This document shows positions 11,347 to 22,304 of a stretch of DNA of 64,000 nucleotides, one piece after another; within the stretch, counting starts at the first letter, position 1; each line of letters starts with the position of its first letter. Below the pieces are notes generated by a model that saw only the letters and a program-made list of their open reading frames with translations, did no database searches and was not told the origin of the DNA. A program made the position numbers and the translations under genes. The DNA is from Symbiodinium natans (Eukaryota > Sar > Dinophyceae > Suessiales > Symbiodiniaceae), in assembly GCA_905221605.1 (NCBI GenBank), contig CAJNDS010000058.1, positions 272,501-336,500 on the forward strand, in the 5' to 3' direction.

Positions 11347-12006
11347 TCAGGGCAATTGTAAGTTGCAAGCACTTGCAAGATTACAATGCTTGTATGCCAG
11401 AACAGCATCGTGTAGCACACCAGCATAAAAAAAATTGCATGAACCACCACGCACAGTACGTCTTTGAACAAGAGCTGTTCGCCGCAAATCACGACAGCGA
11501 GCAACATCAGGATGAACAATCGCAGCCTCTTGAAAAACCTGTAAAGCGGCGCGGTGAAGGGTACTACGAAGAACATCGTAAATATCAGTAGGGTTGTTAC
11601 GCTGCACAGCCTCTTGCCAACGGTCCCAGTTGCTTGTACACTGTTGTTGTACCGCCTCCACGAAGCTGTCACGAGAATCACCTGCAGTGATACATCTGAC
11701 AATTGCATCGCGATCCAAATTGACTTGGTCATGCGCTTCACATTGCAGATTTCTAGTGTGCAACCAGATCCCCAGTGGCCGGTGATCAACCCGCTTCACA
11801 CAGTTGACGAGTTGTAGCCGATCACCTTTGAGAACAAGGACGTGCGGGTTCTGCGCCAACCGTGACCAGCCTTGTGGGACACATATGCAGTCGATGCGAG
11901 AAGTTGTGCGAAACGTTGCCAGAATAGAATGTTGGACCAGCACTAACCATTGTATTGCACGCCACAAGGTGGTATTGCTCCAGAAACTGTTGAAAAATTG
12001 GCCCAT
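11347..12006 (-). pseudogene. 5' coding fragment of the LINE-type element
   Basis: A 219-residue open frame in the same direction as the reverse transcriptase, with balanced composition including several Trp, Arg and Asp residues. It probably encodes the region between endonuclease and reverse transcriptase. No motif was identified. It is separated from the reverse transcriptase by frameshifted sequence (11346-10824), so the element is decayed here too. Confidence 0.4.
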
Positions 12007-12110
12007 TGTCCCGCTTGCTTCTTTGCGAAACTTCTCATGGAGAGTTCCCCAAAACCTCGCTGCTTCTCTGTGCTAAAATTATCAGAAAAGCACAGTCCCC
12101 CAATAGTACC
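12007..12110. repeat. Two more hairpin-repeat units beside the LINE
   Basis: Two diverged copies of the 52-bp unit found at 7295-7800, in the same orientation. One has ctttgcgaaacttctcatgg (12022 on) and the other ctgtgc with gcacag (around 12068-12097). Confidence 0.7.
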
Positions 12111-12785
12111 TTCCAGTGTGTCTGTGTGTGTTTTCCTCGTTTTTTCATTGTGAATGGGTGTGATGTGTTGTGGTTTTGGCGTTTTGGCAGAGAGTCGTGT
12201 CTTGTTATGTGGGTGCAAAGTGGCTTTGGTGGGTGGTGTGCGTTTGCGTGTATGTCGGCTGGGTTCTGCTGGTGGTTCAAGTGTGGAAGTGTGTGGGTGG
12301 TGAAAGATGTGTGGAGTTGGAGACACAAAAAGAGGGCAGAAATCAACGAGAAGCCGAAGTGATCTCCACAGTGTGAGAAAGATCGCATGCGAACAATGCA
12401 AGACTGCTTTGTCTTGAATGCCGCTAAAGACAAGTTTAGCAAGCCAAGACGGCGTTTTTTGTTTTCTTGAGTGTTGTTGAAACAGTATCGAATAGAAAAA
12501 AGTCTTGTTTGTCTGTGAGTTGATTTCAATTATTATTGACCCTAAATGGATTCCAAAAGCAGCTCAATTCTGGACACCGAAAACGGGCCCTAGATTTTGG
12601 ATTTCCGGTGTGAACATACAAGGCCACCCAGGTTGGAGCCTCAAATTGGAACCCAAGTTTTAGGAGCAGCTCCTCGTTGCGAGTAAAACAAATAAGCCTC
12701 TCAGTCGGTTCCAGTCTAAGTCTTGTGTCAGTCTTCCCCAAAAATTAGAACAGCAGGCAGCAAGGCGGCAAAGTGTAAACTTGTT
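12111..12785. other. No gene recognised; T/G-rich stretch
   Basis: 12115-12320 is strongly T/G-rich on the + strand, with many tgtg and ggtg runs. The rest is unremarkable. No coding region is supported. Confidence 0.4.
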
Positions 12786-14139
12786 TGGAACCGTGAGCGT
12801 GCTGTTGCGCGGACAGGCAAGCCCGTTGCAGGTGCACGAAGGCCATGCGTGCAACGCTAAGATACCTAAAGACCGTCGCCGGGTACTACGTTGTTTCCCC
12901 GACAGTCGAAGGACGAGCTGCGACTTTGCGCGTTTGTTGATGCGTCTTGGGGATCGGAGCGGTCCGTTTCCCGCCGATCGATATCCGGCGGATGCATCAT
13001 GTTGGGCAGGGCGTGCATAAAGAGCTGGAGCAGGCTCCAACAAGCTGTGGCTTTATCTTCCGCCGAGAGTGAATGATATGCTTTGGTAAGGAAGCGTTGG
13101 GCGTGAGATGCGCTATAGGACATATCTTCGACAACCTTGTAAGCTTGAAACCCCAGATCTTTTGTGATTCCGAGGCTGCGGTAAACATAAGCAAGATGGA
13201 GGGGCTCAGGAAGCTTAGGCACATAGAGCTCCGTTCATGCTTTGTGCAGTCTGAAGTGCAGATGGGAAATATCTTGGTGGTTTCGATCAAGGGTGAGCAC
13301 AATCCTGCGGATCTATCCATACGACCATGAAGCACATGAAGTCCATTGGTTTGGTCGAGTTCACCCTTCCCAAGTTCGAGAAAGGAGCAACTGCTTTTGC
13401 CTCGGCCTTGCAAGCTTGTGTTGCGCGTGGTGAAGTTACGTCTTTGCTTGAGCGTGGAAAGTGGAAGAAAGGTAGCTGTAGGTGGTTGATGATCGAGTTC
13501 TGTGCACCTCTTCTGTCCACGTTTTCGCGAGTTGCTGTCGACGAGTCCCCTTCTGTGCACGTGGTGACGGTGACGGAGTCGGACGACGCCAGGAGAGCAG
13601 ACACGGTTGCAGCCTTGAAAAGCTTGTGCGTGGAAGCGATTCGGCAGAACATGCGCGTGTACCTGTGGAGCAGCGCGCCCTGCGCCGGTGGTTGCCCATA
13701 TCAGCGAATGTGGTTGCAGAATGGCGGAGAAGCACACCGTGCGCGCATAAGCAGTCTGCTTGACACACATAGGAAATTGTGGAAATCGCTACTGAGCTTG
13801 GTGCCGTTTGTGCATGCTTGGAGCATAGAATGGCCCTGGAGGTGTCAGTACTGGACATGGAACCAAACTCGAAGCTGTCGAAGCTTTCTGGAAGGTCAGA
13901 AGTACCTTATCTATGAGTGTATGGTTGAAGCTTGTGCACTTAACATGCGAGGGAGAGACGAGCTGTTGATCCGAAAGCAGTGGAAAGTAGTCTGTACTCT
14001 TCCCCAGCTTGCTAAGGTCCTCGACGTCATTAGGTGCACCAAGGACCACCGCCACTCTGAAAGGTTTGACCTGAGAGCTACCCAGCACTACCCCGAGTCT
14101 TTGTGCAAGATCGTTCTTCGCATTATTTCCGGTTTGTAA
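12786..14139 (+). mobile_element. Copia-like retrotransposon, 3' fragment
   Basis: Around 12843-12880 a R-A-T-L-R-Y-L-K-T-V motif matches the end of a copia reverse transcriptase. From 12900 a ribonuclease H follows: F-V-D-A-S-W-G, then A-L-S-S-A-E-S-E (stop at 13076), then C-D-S-E-A-A-V-N-I (about 13160) and L-R-H-I-E-L-R and N-P-A-D-L. This is the typical copia order of catalytic D, E, D and a final D. The pieces lie in three frames with stops at 12945 and 13076, so the polyprotein is dead. A downstream 270-residue frame belongs to the same element. Integrase, protease, gag and LTRs are not present in recognisable form. Confidence 0.75.
13327..14139 (+). CDS. C-terminal domain of the copia-like element
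   Basis: An open frame of 270 residues follows the ribonuclease H remnant directly. It contains W-S-S-A-P-C-A-G-G-C-P-Y-Q-R near residue 117 and a H-A-W-S-I-E-W-P near 160. From memory, many dinoflagellate copia-like polyproteins carry a C-terminal region with a W-S-x-P-C-x-G-G-x-x-x-x-R signature. The P-C motif recalls cytosine methyltransferases, but no S-adenosylmethionine-binding motif is clear, so enzymatic activity is only a guess. It is intact over 813 bases while the upstream part is broken. Confidence 0.5.
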   Translation: MKHMKSIGLVEFTLPKFEKGATAFASALQACVARGEVTSLLERGKWKKGSCRWLMIEFCAPLLSTFSRVAVDESPSVHVVTVTESDDARRADTVAALKSLCVEAIRQNMRVYLWSSAPCAGGCPYQRMWLQNGGEAHRARISSLLDTHRKLWKSLLSLVPFVHAWSIEWPWRCQYWTWNQTRSCRSFLEGQKYLIYECMVEACALNMRGRDELLIRKQWKVVCTLPQLAKVLDVIRCTKDHRHSERFDLRATQHYPESLCKIVLRIISGL

Positions 14140-14199
14140 AGCCGTTTTACCTCAAGCAAACCCCCCATGTGCAAACACGATGCTCGCATTAGGCTTCTT

Positions 14200-14640
14200 A
14201 AACTGCTGCCTAAATCCTCCACCGAAGGCCCAGCAGGTATTAAGCCTCTTAGACGTCTTAAACTGCTGCCCGAACCCTCCACAAAAGGCCCAGCGAGTAT
14301 TCGGCCTCTTAAACTGCTGCCTAAAATCCTCCACAGAAGGCCCAGCAAGTATTACGCGTTTTAAACAGCTGCCCAAACCCTCCACAAAAGGCCCAGCAAG
14401 TCTCAGGCCTTTTAAACTGCTGCCTAAACCCTCTGCAGAAGGCCCAGCAAGTATTACGCTTTTTAAACTGCTGCCCAAACCCTCCAAAAAAGGCCCAGCA
14501 AGTATTAGGCCTCTTAAACTGCTGCCTAAACCCTCCGCAGAAGCCCAGCAAGTATAACGCCTCTTAAATTGCTGCCCAGAGGCCCAGCAAGTATTAGGCC
14601 TTTTAAACTGCTGCCTAAACCCCCCACAGAGGGGGGGGCT
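14200..14640. repeat. Minisatellite, about 51-bp unit, about nine copies
   Basis: Each unit contains aaactgctgcctaaaccctc followed by a gaaggcccagcaagtatta stretch. Units start near 14209, 14260, 14312, 14365, 14417, 14468, 14520, 14570 and 14610. Each contains cctaaaccct, a telomere-like word. Confidence 0.85.
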
Positions 14641-15125
14641 TGGTTGCGGCTTCAGGGGGGAGCTTTAGGGGGGAGCTTTAGGGGGGGCTTTAAGGGGGCT
14701 TAAAAAGAGGGGCTTAAAGGGGGCTTTAAGCCCCTTAAAACGGGGGGGCCTTAAAGGGGGGCTTAAAGGGGGTTTTAAAGGGGGGCTTAAAGGGGGGCTT
14801 CAAGGGGGCTTAAAGGGGGGCTTCAAGGGGGCTTAAAGGGGGGCTTCAAGGGGGCTTAAAGGGGGCTTTAAGGGGGGGCTTAAGGGGGGGCCTTAAGGGG
14901 GGCTTAAAGGGGGGGCATTAAGGGGGGGCTTAAGGGGGGGCTTAAGGGGGGGCTTAAGGGGGGGCTTAAGGGGGGCTTAAGGGGGGGCCGGGCTTTGACC
15001 CTTTGCCCGCCCCCCCCCCCGAAGGGATCCCCTTTGCAGGGACCCCTTTGAAGGGGGCTTAAGCAGGGCTTAAAGGGGGGCTTACAGGGGGGCTTAAGCC
15101 CCCCTTTGCCCAAAGGGGGGGGGCC
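14625..15125. repeat. G-rich GGCTTAA / GGCTTTAA array
   Basis: Runs of five to eight G separated by cttaa, ctttaa or cttcaa over about 370 bp, then C-rich stretches at 15010-15120 that can pair back with the G-rich part. Strong potential for G-quadruplexes on the + strand. It follows the previous minisatellite without a gap. Confidence 0.8.
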
Positions 15126-16890
15126 CATTTTCCCACTTTTTGCCAAGTTTGAGCTGCTGTGTGTACAAACGTATGTTATGCCACGCAGCGGCCAAATCCA
15201 CACAGACGCTGCAGTCTAAGCGTGGCATTTGGATTCCAAAAGCCAGAGGTGCCCTGGCAGCTGTTGCGGCCAAATGTCGCTCTGTCTCACGAGGGTCCTG
15301 TGAGTCCACTCGTTTTAGCTGGTCAAGTGCCCGTTGTGACTGTCTGTCGGCGTTTGCTGAACCTGGGACGCCTGGCACAACACCCACGGCCGTCTGTGCT
15401 GCAACGGGGACCTGAGACCTGGCATCTGCTGAAACTGGGACGCCCGGCCAAAGAGCTTCGGTGGTCCATGCTGCACAGCGCGAAAGGGCCCGTGCACCTT
15501 GAGCCTGGCTAGGGGGCGCGGCAATTTAGGCTCCATTGTTGCAAAGGGATACCTACACGGGTGGGAGAAGCAGGCTTGCTGCTGGGTGTAGGGCAGTTAT
15601 TCGAAAGCCTAACCTTTGCTGCGTTCTCGCTCTTAGTAGCAGACAAAGGTCAACGCAATGCGCAAAGCACTTCCTTGGCGCGTTCTCACTCTTACTGACC
15701 AGGGAAACACCTCCTTTGCGTTCTCGCTCGAGTGACGTTGCCCTGGCTTACTCCACTGGCGGGCCAGCATGGAGCGCCCAGGGCCCTTGGTGTTGCTCAA
15801 GTGCGCCATTGGCTGACTGTCCAGTCTGCTGATGAGTTGGAGTGATGCGCAATGCTCCTCATTTCTCTTAGCTAGCGGCGCCCGCGTTTATGCAAGTGCC
15901 AGGTGTAGACCCGCACCGAGCAAACGACCTCGTAACAGCACTCTGACATTCTGACACGCAACGGCTTTTACGATCTCACTGCACTACCTGGCGGTGCTCT
16001 CGAGTATTTCATGGGTGAAACTATGCGGAATCGGTAGCCGCTGGCTGCTCATGGACTGTCCCAGTCGCCAACCACCATGGGAAGCGATTGCGCGTGAATG
16101 CCAAGTCTGGCGTCTGCTGGATCGCTTTGGTGATTCCTGATATAATGTGGTTTGCTTGCTGAGTCCTTGGTGGGTGAGCGCTTTCAATACGTGGCTTCTA
16201 CATGCTGGCACTGTCAGTTGCAGGCTTCTTACAGTGTGGCTTTGCGATTCCTACAGTGTGGCTTAGTGAAGGAACTGGGCACGGTGTGAGCGCTCTCAAT
16301 ACGTGGCATCGACATGTTGGCACTGCTAGCTGCAGGATTCTTACAGTGTGGCCTTGCGACGGAGCCCAACGCTAACTCAGCTTGGGCACCGCTTGGCGCT
16401 ACTCAAGTGCGCCGCAGGCTATCGTTGTAACTGCGGCAATTCGGCCTATTGCTTGTTTGCTCTGAGGTCGCTCTTGGCATGTCCTAGATGTTGATCAAGA
16501 AGTCCCCACTGGCTAACCACCATGGGGCATCGCGGGTGCACCCTTCCGTCCGGAAGGGTGTGCCCCCGGCCAAATTGTCTTCTCTTGTGACCATTTGATG
16601 ATTGATGGACACTGAAATTTGCTGAGCCAGCACTTTCGCTCTTGCTAGGCTGACATATACGACTGCAGCTCGCCAAGAGCATTACCGACCGGCTCTGCGC
16701 AAACAACTTTGAGATGGTGATTTTGACTTCCTGGCATACTTCGCATTTTGCGACCTCTCTACGAGCTTGGTGCTACAAGGATCCGCCCTTGAACTACAAC
16801 GACGAGTTTGAGTTCTGAGCGCGTGGGGAGTTTCTTAGCTTTTTCGCCTTTTCTTCTTGGTTTCCTTGTCTGCTTTGCTTGGTTGCTGGG
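15126..16890. other. Unassigned region with degenerate duplications
   Basis: No protein recognised. Short phrases recur: gggacgcc plus tggc or cggc at about 15366 and 15438; a gcgttctcgctc-like word near 15621, 15679 and 15718; and ctcaagtgcgcc at about 15796 and 16401. A longer duplication is listed separately at 16174-16360. A hairpin lies at 16530-16562. Confidence 0.4.
16174..16360. repeat. About 75-bp direct duplication, 112-bp spacing
   Basis: gtgagcgctttcaatacgtg at 16174 and gtgagcgctctcaatacgtg near 16286 begin two copies that stay similar through cttacagtgtggc. A third partial cctacagtgtggctt lies between them. Purpose unknown. Confidence 0.65.
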
Positions 16891-16895
16891 TGGTG

Positions 16896-17268
<373 letters not shown>

Positions 17269-17269
17269 T

Positions 17270-17975
17270 CGGTTGGTGGTGTTGTTCGTCTTTCTTGTTC
17301 TTCTTGCTTCTCACGGCGATCTGTTTCACACCTAGTTGCGAGATCCACAAGAACGGCCTACTGTGCTACTGATGTAGTAAAGAGGCGTCACTGAGGCGTC
17401 CGCACTTTTAAAAAAATACCGCCGCGGTTGTTGGGATCCCTGCTCGGAGTTGGCTCGTTAGAACTTTGTGGCGAAAAACTCCGAGCAGTGGCCTAGCAAA
17501 ATGTCTTCGACACGCCCGTAGCAACATTCTCGATGGTGCAGTTCATAAATGGTTCGAGGTCACGGCACTGGCTGAGCTGGCACTTGCCAAGAGCCGTCGG
17601 CAGGCACGCTGCGATCAGCAAAGATGCGAACGGGAAAAACGAAGCCATTGCGGGAAGGGACAACTCAGACCCTAGCTTTAAGAATGCTTGCAAAAGAAAG
17701 TCAAAGATTCTGAATTGCAGGGCCTTTTGTAGGACAACACATGTCTACGTTTGCCTTGAGCTCGACCAGAGGGAGCAGCATCTCACCCGTCGGTGCCGTC
17801 ACCGCGGCAGCTGGCTGACGTTCGCAAAGATCCGAGCCGCGGCAAATCAGCGCTGCCACTGCAACGCGTGCTGAGTCGACGAAAAAGAATTCTTGTGTTT
17901 CCGCCCAACTCCCCAGCGCAGCAGTGACAAAGCTCTTGTGGCTTCGCGCTCGCTGGCAACAGCCCCGCTTGAAAA
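17270..17975. other. No gene recognised
   Basis: Mixed sequence with short open frames only; no domain or repeat stands out. Confidence 0.4.
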
Positions 17976-19030
17976 AAGCTGTCAACCTTGTCACCCCTCT
18001 GCGGTGCTTGCGCGCGGTCTCTGCACGCGAGGAAATGGGTGACCTGAGTGTTTCTCCAAACTGGCTCCGAGCTCCCAGGTGCCACTGGCAACACCTGTAC
18101 ATTTAAATGTTGTCAACCTTGTCACCCCTTCTGTGGGCCGTGCATGGGGCCTGACCGCAAGGAAACAGGCGACCTGAGTAGGGTTGACAGTCTCTCTCAA
18201 TGGGAAAAACGCGGCTCCTGGCAACACCCAAGCTTCCAAAACTTGTCAACCTCGTCACCCCCTTTGCGGGCCTACTGGCAAGGAGACGGATGTGACAAGA
18301 CAAAGAGAGACGGGGGGTTGACGGGTTGCCGGGGCTTGCCAAGAGTCTTGAGGGGGAGGGGTGATAGGGTTGGAGGTTTCTGGGAATTGCTCCCCCAGCT
18401 TTGAAGGGGGAAGAGGGGTGACGGGGTTGACGGGTTTTCGGGAATAGTTCCCTCAGCTTGCGATGAATATTTCCCCGAGCTTGCTGCAGTCGGGGAGGAG
18501 GGTGACAGAGGTTTCCGAGAATAGTTCCCCCAGCTTGCCAGCAGTCCTGAGAAGGAGGAGGGGTGACAGGGTTGACGAGTTTCCGGGAATAGTTCCCCAG
18601 CGTGCGCAGTCTTGAGGGGTGAGAGGGTTGACGGGTTTCCAGGAATAGCCTCCCAGTTGCCAGCAGTCGTGAGAGGAGGAGGGTGACTGGGTTGATGGGT
18701 TCTGGGAATAGCCTTCCCAACTTGCCGCAGTCCTGAGGGGGGGAGGGTGACTGGGGTTTGAGCTTGCCGCAGTTCTGAGACGGGAGGAGGGGGTTGACGG
18801 GTTTCTGGGATCGCTAGCCGCTAGCTCCCCCAGCTTGCCGCAGTCCTGAGGGGCGAGGAGGGGTGACAGGGTTGATGGGTTTCGGGAAGAGTTCCCCAGC
18901 TTAGCTCGCCGCAGTTCTGACAAGGGAGGAGGGGGTGACAGGGGCAGGGTTGACAGGTTTGGAATAGTCCCCCCAGCTTGCCAGGGGTGACAGGGTTGAC
19001 GGGTTTCCCGGAGTTGCTTCCCCAGCTTCC
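17976..19030. repeat. Minisatellite with an orientation switch
   Basis: A core gtcaacc-tgtcacccc occurs three times in one orientation (about 17979, 18113, 18243, spaced about 130 bp). From about 18300 to 19000 its reverse complement, ggggtgacagggttgacggg, occurs about ten times at 60-80 bp spacing. Each of these is followed by a ttccgggaatagttccccca and agcttgccgcagtcctgag stretch. Long minus-strand frames here consist of repeated Asn-Pro-Ser-Thr-rich peptides and are not genes. Confidence 0.75.
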
Positions 19031-20275
19031 CGGCGGGTTCCTGGTTTTACTCTTTGTTGGGTTCTCGTTTGTCCCGCCACTGCACAACACTGCTGCTGCG
19101 CACTCCTACTCCGAATTACCACGCAGCACTTCTACTCCTACCGCGCTCCTACGACAATCATACAGCACAAAGCTCTTACCACAGGAAGCCCTGCAAACCG
19201 TCAGGAGCAACTGCACTTGCGCTGCACTGAGGGGCCCCCGCGCGCCACGAAGAGGGCCGAGATGAGCACCTGGGCAAGGAGAACAGGCGCTACCGCAACA
19301 CTCCTTACGACAGTTCTACGAAGTTGCTTACCACACAACAGTCCTACTCCTAGCGCACAGCACTCTACCACGCACCACGCTTCTACGCTGACTGCACAGC
19401 ACTCCTACCACACAGCACTCCCGACCACAGTCCCTACCACAGTCCCTACCACAGACCCTACCACAGTCTCACAACACTCCAACCGCGCAAACACTCCACC
19501 AAAGAAAGCCCTCAAACGTCCCGCGCAGAAGATGTCCACGGAGAGCGGCCTGGGCAGAGAGCTCAGCCGAAAACCCTTTTGGACTTCAGACCGCATCAAA
19601 TTCACAGCAACGCTGGCGCAATCAGCCCGTGAAAGCTCCAAAACTCTGAGACCACTGCCACCGGCCCGCCATGATCAGAATGAAGAGAGGAAACCGTGTG
19701 ACCAATTATGATAATGTAGTTCGCAACGTTGCACCGTGCTGGTCTTCTGCCTTATCGACACTGCCTGGTGAACTGTGTTGGAATGTCGCCTTGCAAATAA
19801 CTCTTAAAGAAGCTATCTTGGCGCTTTTTGGCTGCGCGCATCATTGGCCGATCACTATCGTTTAGTTCTGTGGCTAATTACGAAAGACCCCACTGGCTGA
19901 TCACCATGGGGCACTTTTGGCCTGCCCTCCGTGGAGGCAGGCCCGATGGTGCATTACATCACTTCGGTTGCAACAGTCGAACTTCAGCGTTTGCGAAGGC
20001 TGCATTTTACGGCTCCCACACGACTTGGGTGTGTTGACAAGATGGGATGCCACTTCTCGGCGAAAGTGTCCCTGCTCCTGCTCAATGACGCACTATCCGT
20101 GATTCGGAGCAGAACGGTGGCCTTCAAGCTGCGGCATGAGGCACGCCAGTAATTGACTGCGGCGCAGACCGGCGGGCACAAGGGTCACTGAGAGCTGATC
20201 TGAAAAGAGGCAACCAGCGTCTAGGCGAGATCCGGTTGCCGTTCAGCATCACTGGTTGCCAAGTAGCCTGCTTTG
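19031..20275. other. Unassigned region with one hairpin element
   Basis: 19080-19490 contains loosely repeated acagcactcctaccac-like phrases. At 19886-19950 a cccactggct-accaccatggggca-like core shared with 16503-16530 is followed by ggcctgcc and its complement ggcaggcc, forming a hairpin. An open frame at 19217-19711 (164 residues) is Thr/Ser/Pro-rich and looks like translated repeat. Confidence 0.4.
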
Positions 20276-20304
20276 GATGTTTCGCCCGGGGTCCACTGGA
20301 TCTT

Positions 20305-21095
20305 CTTCCACGACTACTACTACCACTACTTCCACTACTTCCACTACTACCACTACTACCACTACTACTACTACTACCCCAACTACCGCTAGTACCACTT
20401 CTACCATTACTACCACTACTACCACTACTACCACTACTACCGCAACTACCAGAACTACCACTACTACCACTACTACCACTACTACCACTACTACCACTAC
20501 TACCACTACTACCGCTACTACCACTACTACCACTTCTACCACTTCTACCACTTCTACCACTTCTACCACTTCCACTACTACCACTTTTACAGAACCACTA
20601 TTACCACTACTACCACTATTACCACTACTACCACTACCACCACTACCACTGCTACCACTACTTCCATTACTACCACTATTACCATTACTCCCACGACTAC
20701 CACCTACCACTACTACCGCTACGACCACTACCACCACTACCACTGCTACCACTACTACCACTACTACCACTATTACCATTACTACCGCTACTACCACTAT
20801 TACCACTACTGCCACTACTACCGCTAATTGCTGCCACTACTACCACTACTGCCAACTACTACCACTACGACCACTACGACCACCACGACCACTACTACCG
20901 CGACTACTGCGACTACCACGACTACCACTACAATCGTTGCCACCATCACGACCACTACCACTACCACTACCACTGCCACTGCCACTGCCACTCCCCCTGC
21001 CCCTGCCACTACCACTACCACTACCACTACCGCTACTACCATTGCCGCTGCCACTGCCCCCTCCGCTGCCATTGCCACTGCTATTACCACTAACC
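20305..21095. repeat. (TACCAC / TACTAC)n microsatellite, about 790 bp
   Basis: An imperfect triplet array of act, acc and cca with occasional ttc, ctg and cgc interruptions. The Leu/Pro, Thr and Val-rich frames on both strands across 20236-21220 are translations of the array. Confidence 0.95.
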
Positions 21096-21269
21096 TTGAT
21101 TACTTGGGACCCGGCAACACGAAATGTGTGGTTTGGGTTTTGGCTGGGGTTTCAGCATCCAGGTTCAGGGCCAGAAACTCATTTTTTGTGACTCATGGCT
21201 TTCGCCGAACAATCCCCTGAGCCAAACAACTGGCGCACACTTTTTTGTCCTTATGTTTCGTTCGTGACC

Positions 21270-21425
21270 AGACACAGCCTTTAGGGGATTGAAACCCCCA
21301 AATTTCTCGGAGAAAGCGTCCCCTAAACCCTCAATCCTGAACCACCGAACGCTAAACCCTAAACATGAACCGCTCAACCCTGAACCCAGTCTTGAACGGA
21401 AGGGATCTGGCTTCGACGCATTCAT
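21270..21425. repeat. Degenerate telomere-like DNA
   Basis: Scattered ccctaaac, cctcaatcctgaacc and ctcaaccctgaaccc motifs, with possible complementary gggttaagg and gggttgagggttg words at 21433-21455. An old, mutated interstitial telomeric tract. Confidence 0.5.
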
Positions 21426-21737
21426 CACTTCGGGGTTAAGGGGTTGAGGGTTGACGGCTTAAAGCTTAGGGTGTAGGTGTGAGATTGAGATCCCCGGATT
21501 TTCCGGAACAAATCCGGAGATTTGCGGATTTGAAGGTTGAAGGTTCCCTGAAAAGTTCTCCTTGAAAAGTTGTCCCTGGCATCTCCACTTTTCAATCCTC
21601 AATCCGAAATTTTGCGAAAACTTTGTGGACATTTTTTTCAGGGCTGTTGACGTAAGGACGCGGTACCATGAAACCCGTTAGCGCGATCGGCGGAGTTGCG
21701 TCGGGTGTTCGCGACACTTTAGCTCAATTGTGACGGC

Positions 21738-22304
21738 ATGAGGGCGCTTGTCGAGACAGGGTTCAGCATTGCACGTGATGTTTCAGAGTACATTGTTTGT
21801 TGCTTGCACAGTTCGAAGATGGCCAGCAAGTACGGTGATGAGTACAAGCGTTTTCTTGCCACGGTTTACCGAACGAGGTTGGTCCCTTTGATGCCTGTCA
21901 TGTGCATACTTGAAGAGTCGACGCATGCCGTGGGTGGTGAGTGGAAAATCATGGTTCAGTTACCAGAAAGTTTACTTGCACCGAACGCACGCTTTCTCAG
22001 AGTGCACATTTCGCGCCGCAGTTTTTTGAGCCGTAGCTGTTCAATGTGTGGTCACAAGCACCAGTGCATCAATGTGTTTGTTACGTTCTTCGATGTGGGC
22101 CTTCCATGTATTTCTCCTTGGTCTTCCACTAGCAGCCTCGAGGGCCGAAAGGTGTGTTGCAGGCAGCGAGCTGCACTTCAGTCGAGCGCAAGTCACTCAG
22201 TAAGTGTGCAGGTGCAGCACCAACAAATAGGTCGAGTTGCGTGTGTTTTCATCCATTCTGCCAACATATACCAATCATGGGAGCATGTGTATCCAAGGCA
22301 TTGA
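21738..22304 (+). CDS. Hypothetical open frame upstream of nicotinamidase
   Basis: A 188-residue frame with fairly normal composition, including a C-x2-C and a C-x3-C pair near residues 98-110. It overlaps the start of the nicotinamidase frame in another reading frame. It could be an upstream exon, a separate small gene or chance. No domain was recognised. Confidence 0.2.
   Translation: MRALVETGFSIARDVSEYIVCCLHSSKMASKYGDEYKRFLATVYRTRLVPLMPVMCILEESTHAVGGEWKIMVQLPESLLAPNARFLRVHISRRSFLSRSCSMCGHKHQCINVFVTFFDVGLPCISPWSSTSSLEGRKVCCRQRAALQSSASHSVSVQVQHQQIGRVACVFIHSANIYQSWEHVYPRH

Larger units (their letters stand above)
8021..12006 (-). mobile_element. LINE-type retrotransposon, 5' truncated and frameshifted
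   Basis: On the minus strand, coding-like sequence runs from about 12006 down to the stop at 8021. The upstream part (12006-11347, about 220 residues, then 11062-10784) has no recognisable domain and is broken between frames. The middle holds a reverse transcriptase, and the end holds three C2H2-like fingers and a helical tail. No endonuclease domain was found, so the element is probably 5' truncated. Copies of the 52-bp hairpin repeat lie on both sides (7295-7800 and 12010-12110). I could not identify target-site duplications or a poly(A) tail. Confidence 0.7.

Noticed and set aside
18103-19122. Minus-strand frames rich in Asn-Pro-Ser-Thr repeats
   Set aside because: They follow the minisatellite period with frame changes between units; no consistent frame or start exists.
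20236-21220. Thr-, Leu/Pro- and Val-rich open frames up to 311 codons
   Set aside because: All derive from the (TACCAC)n array and its complement.
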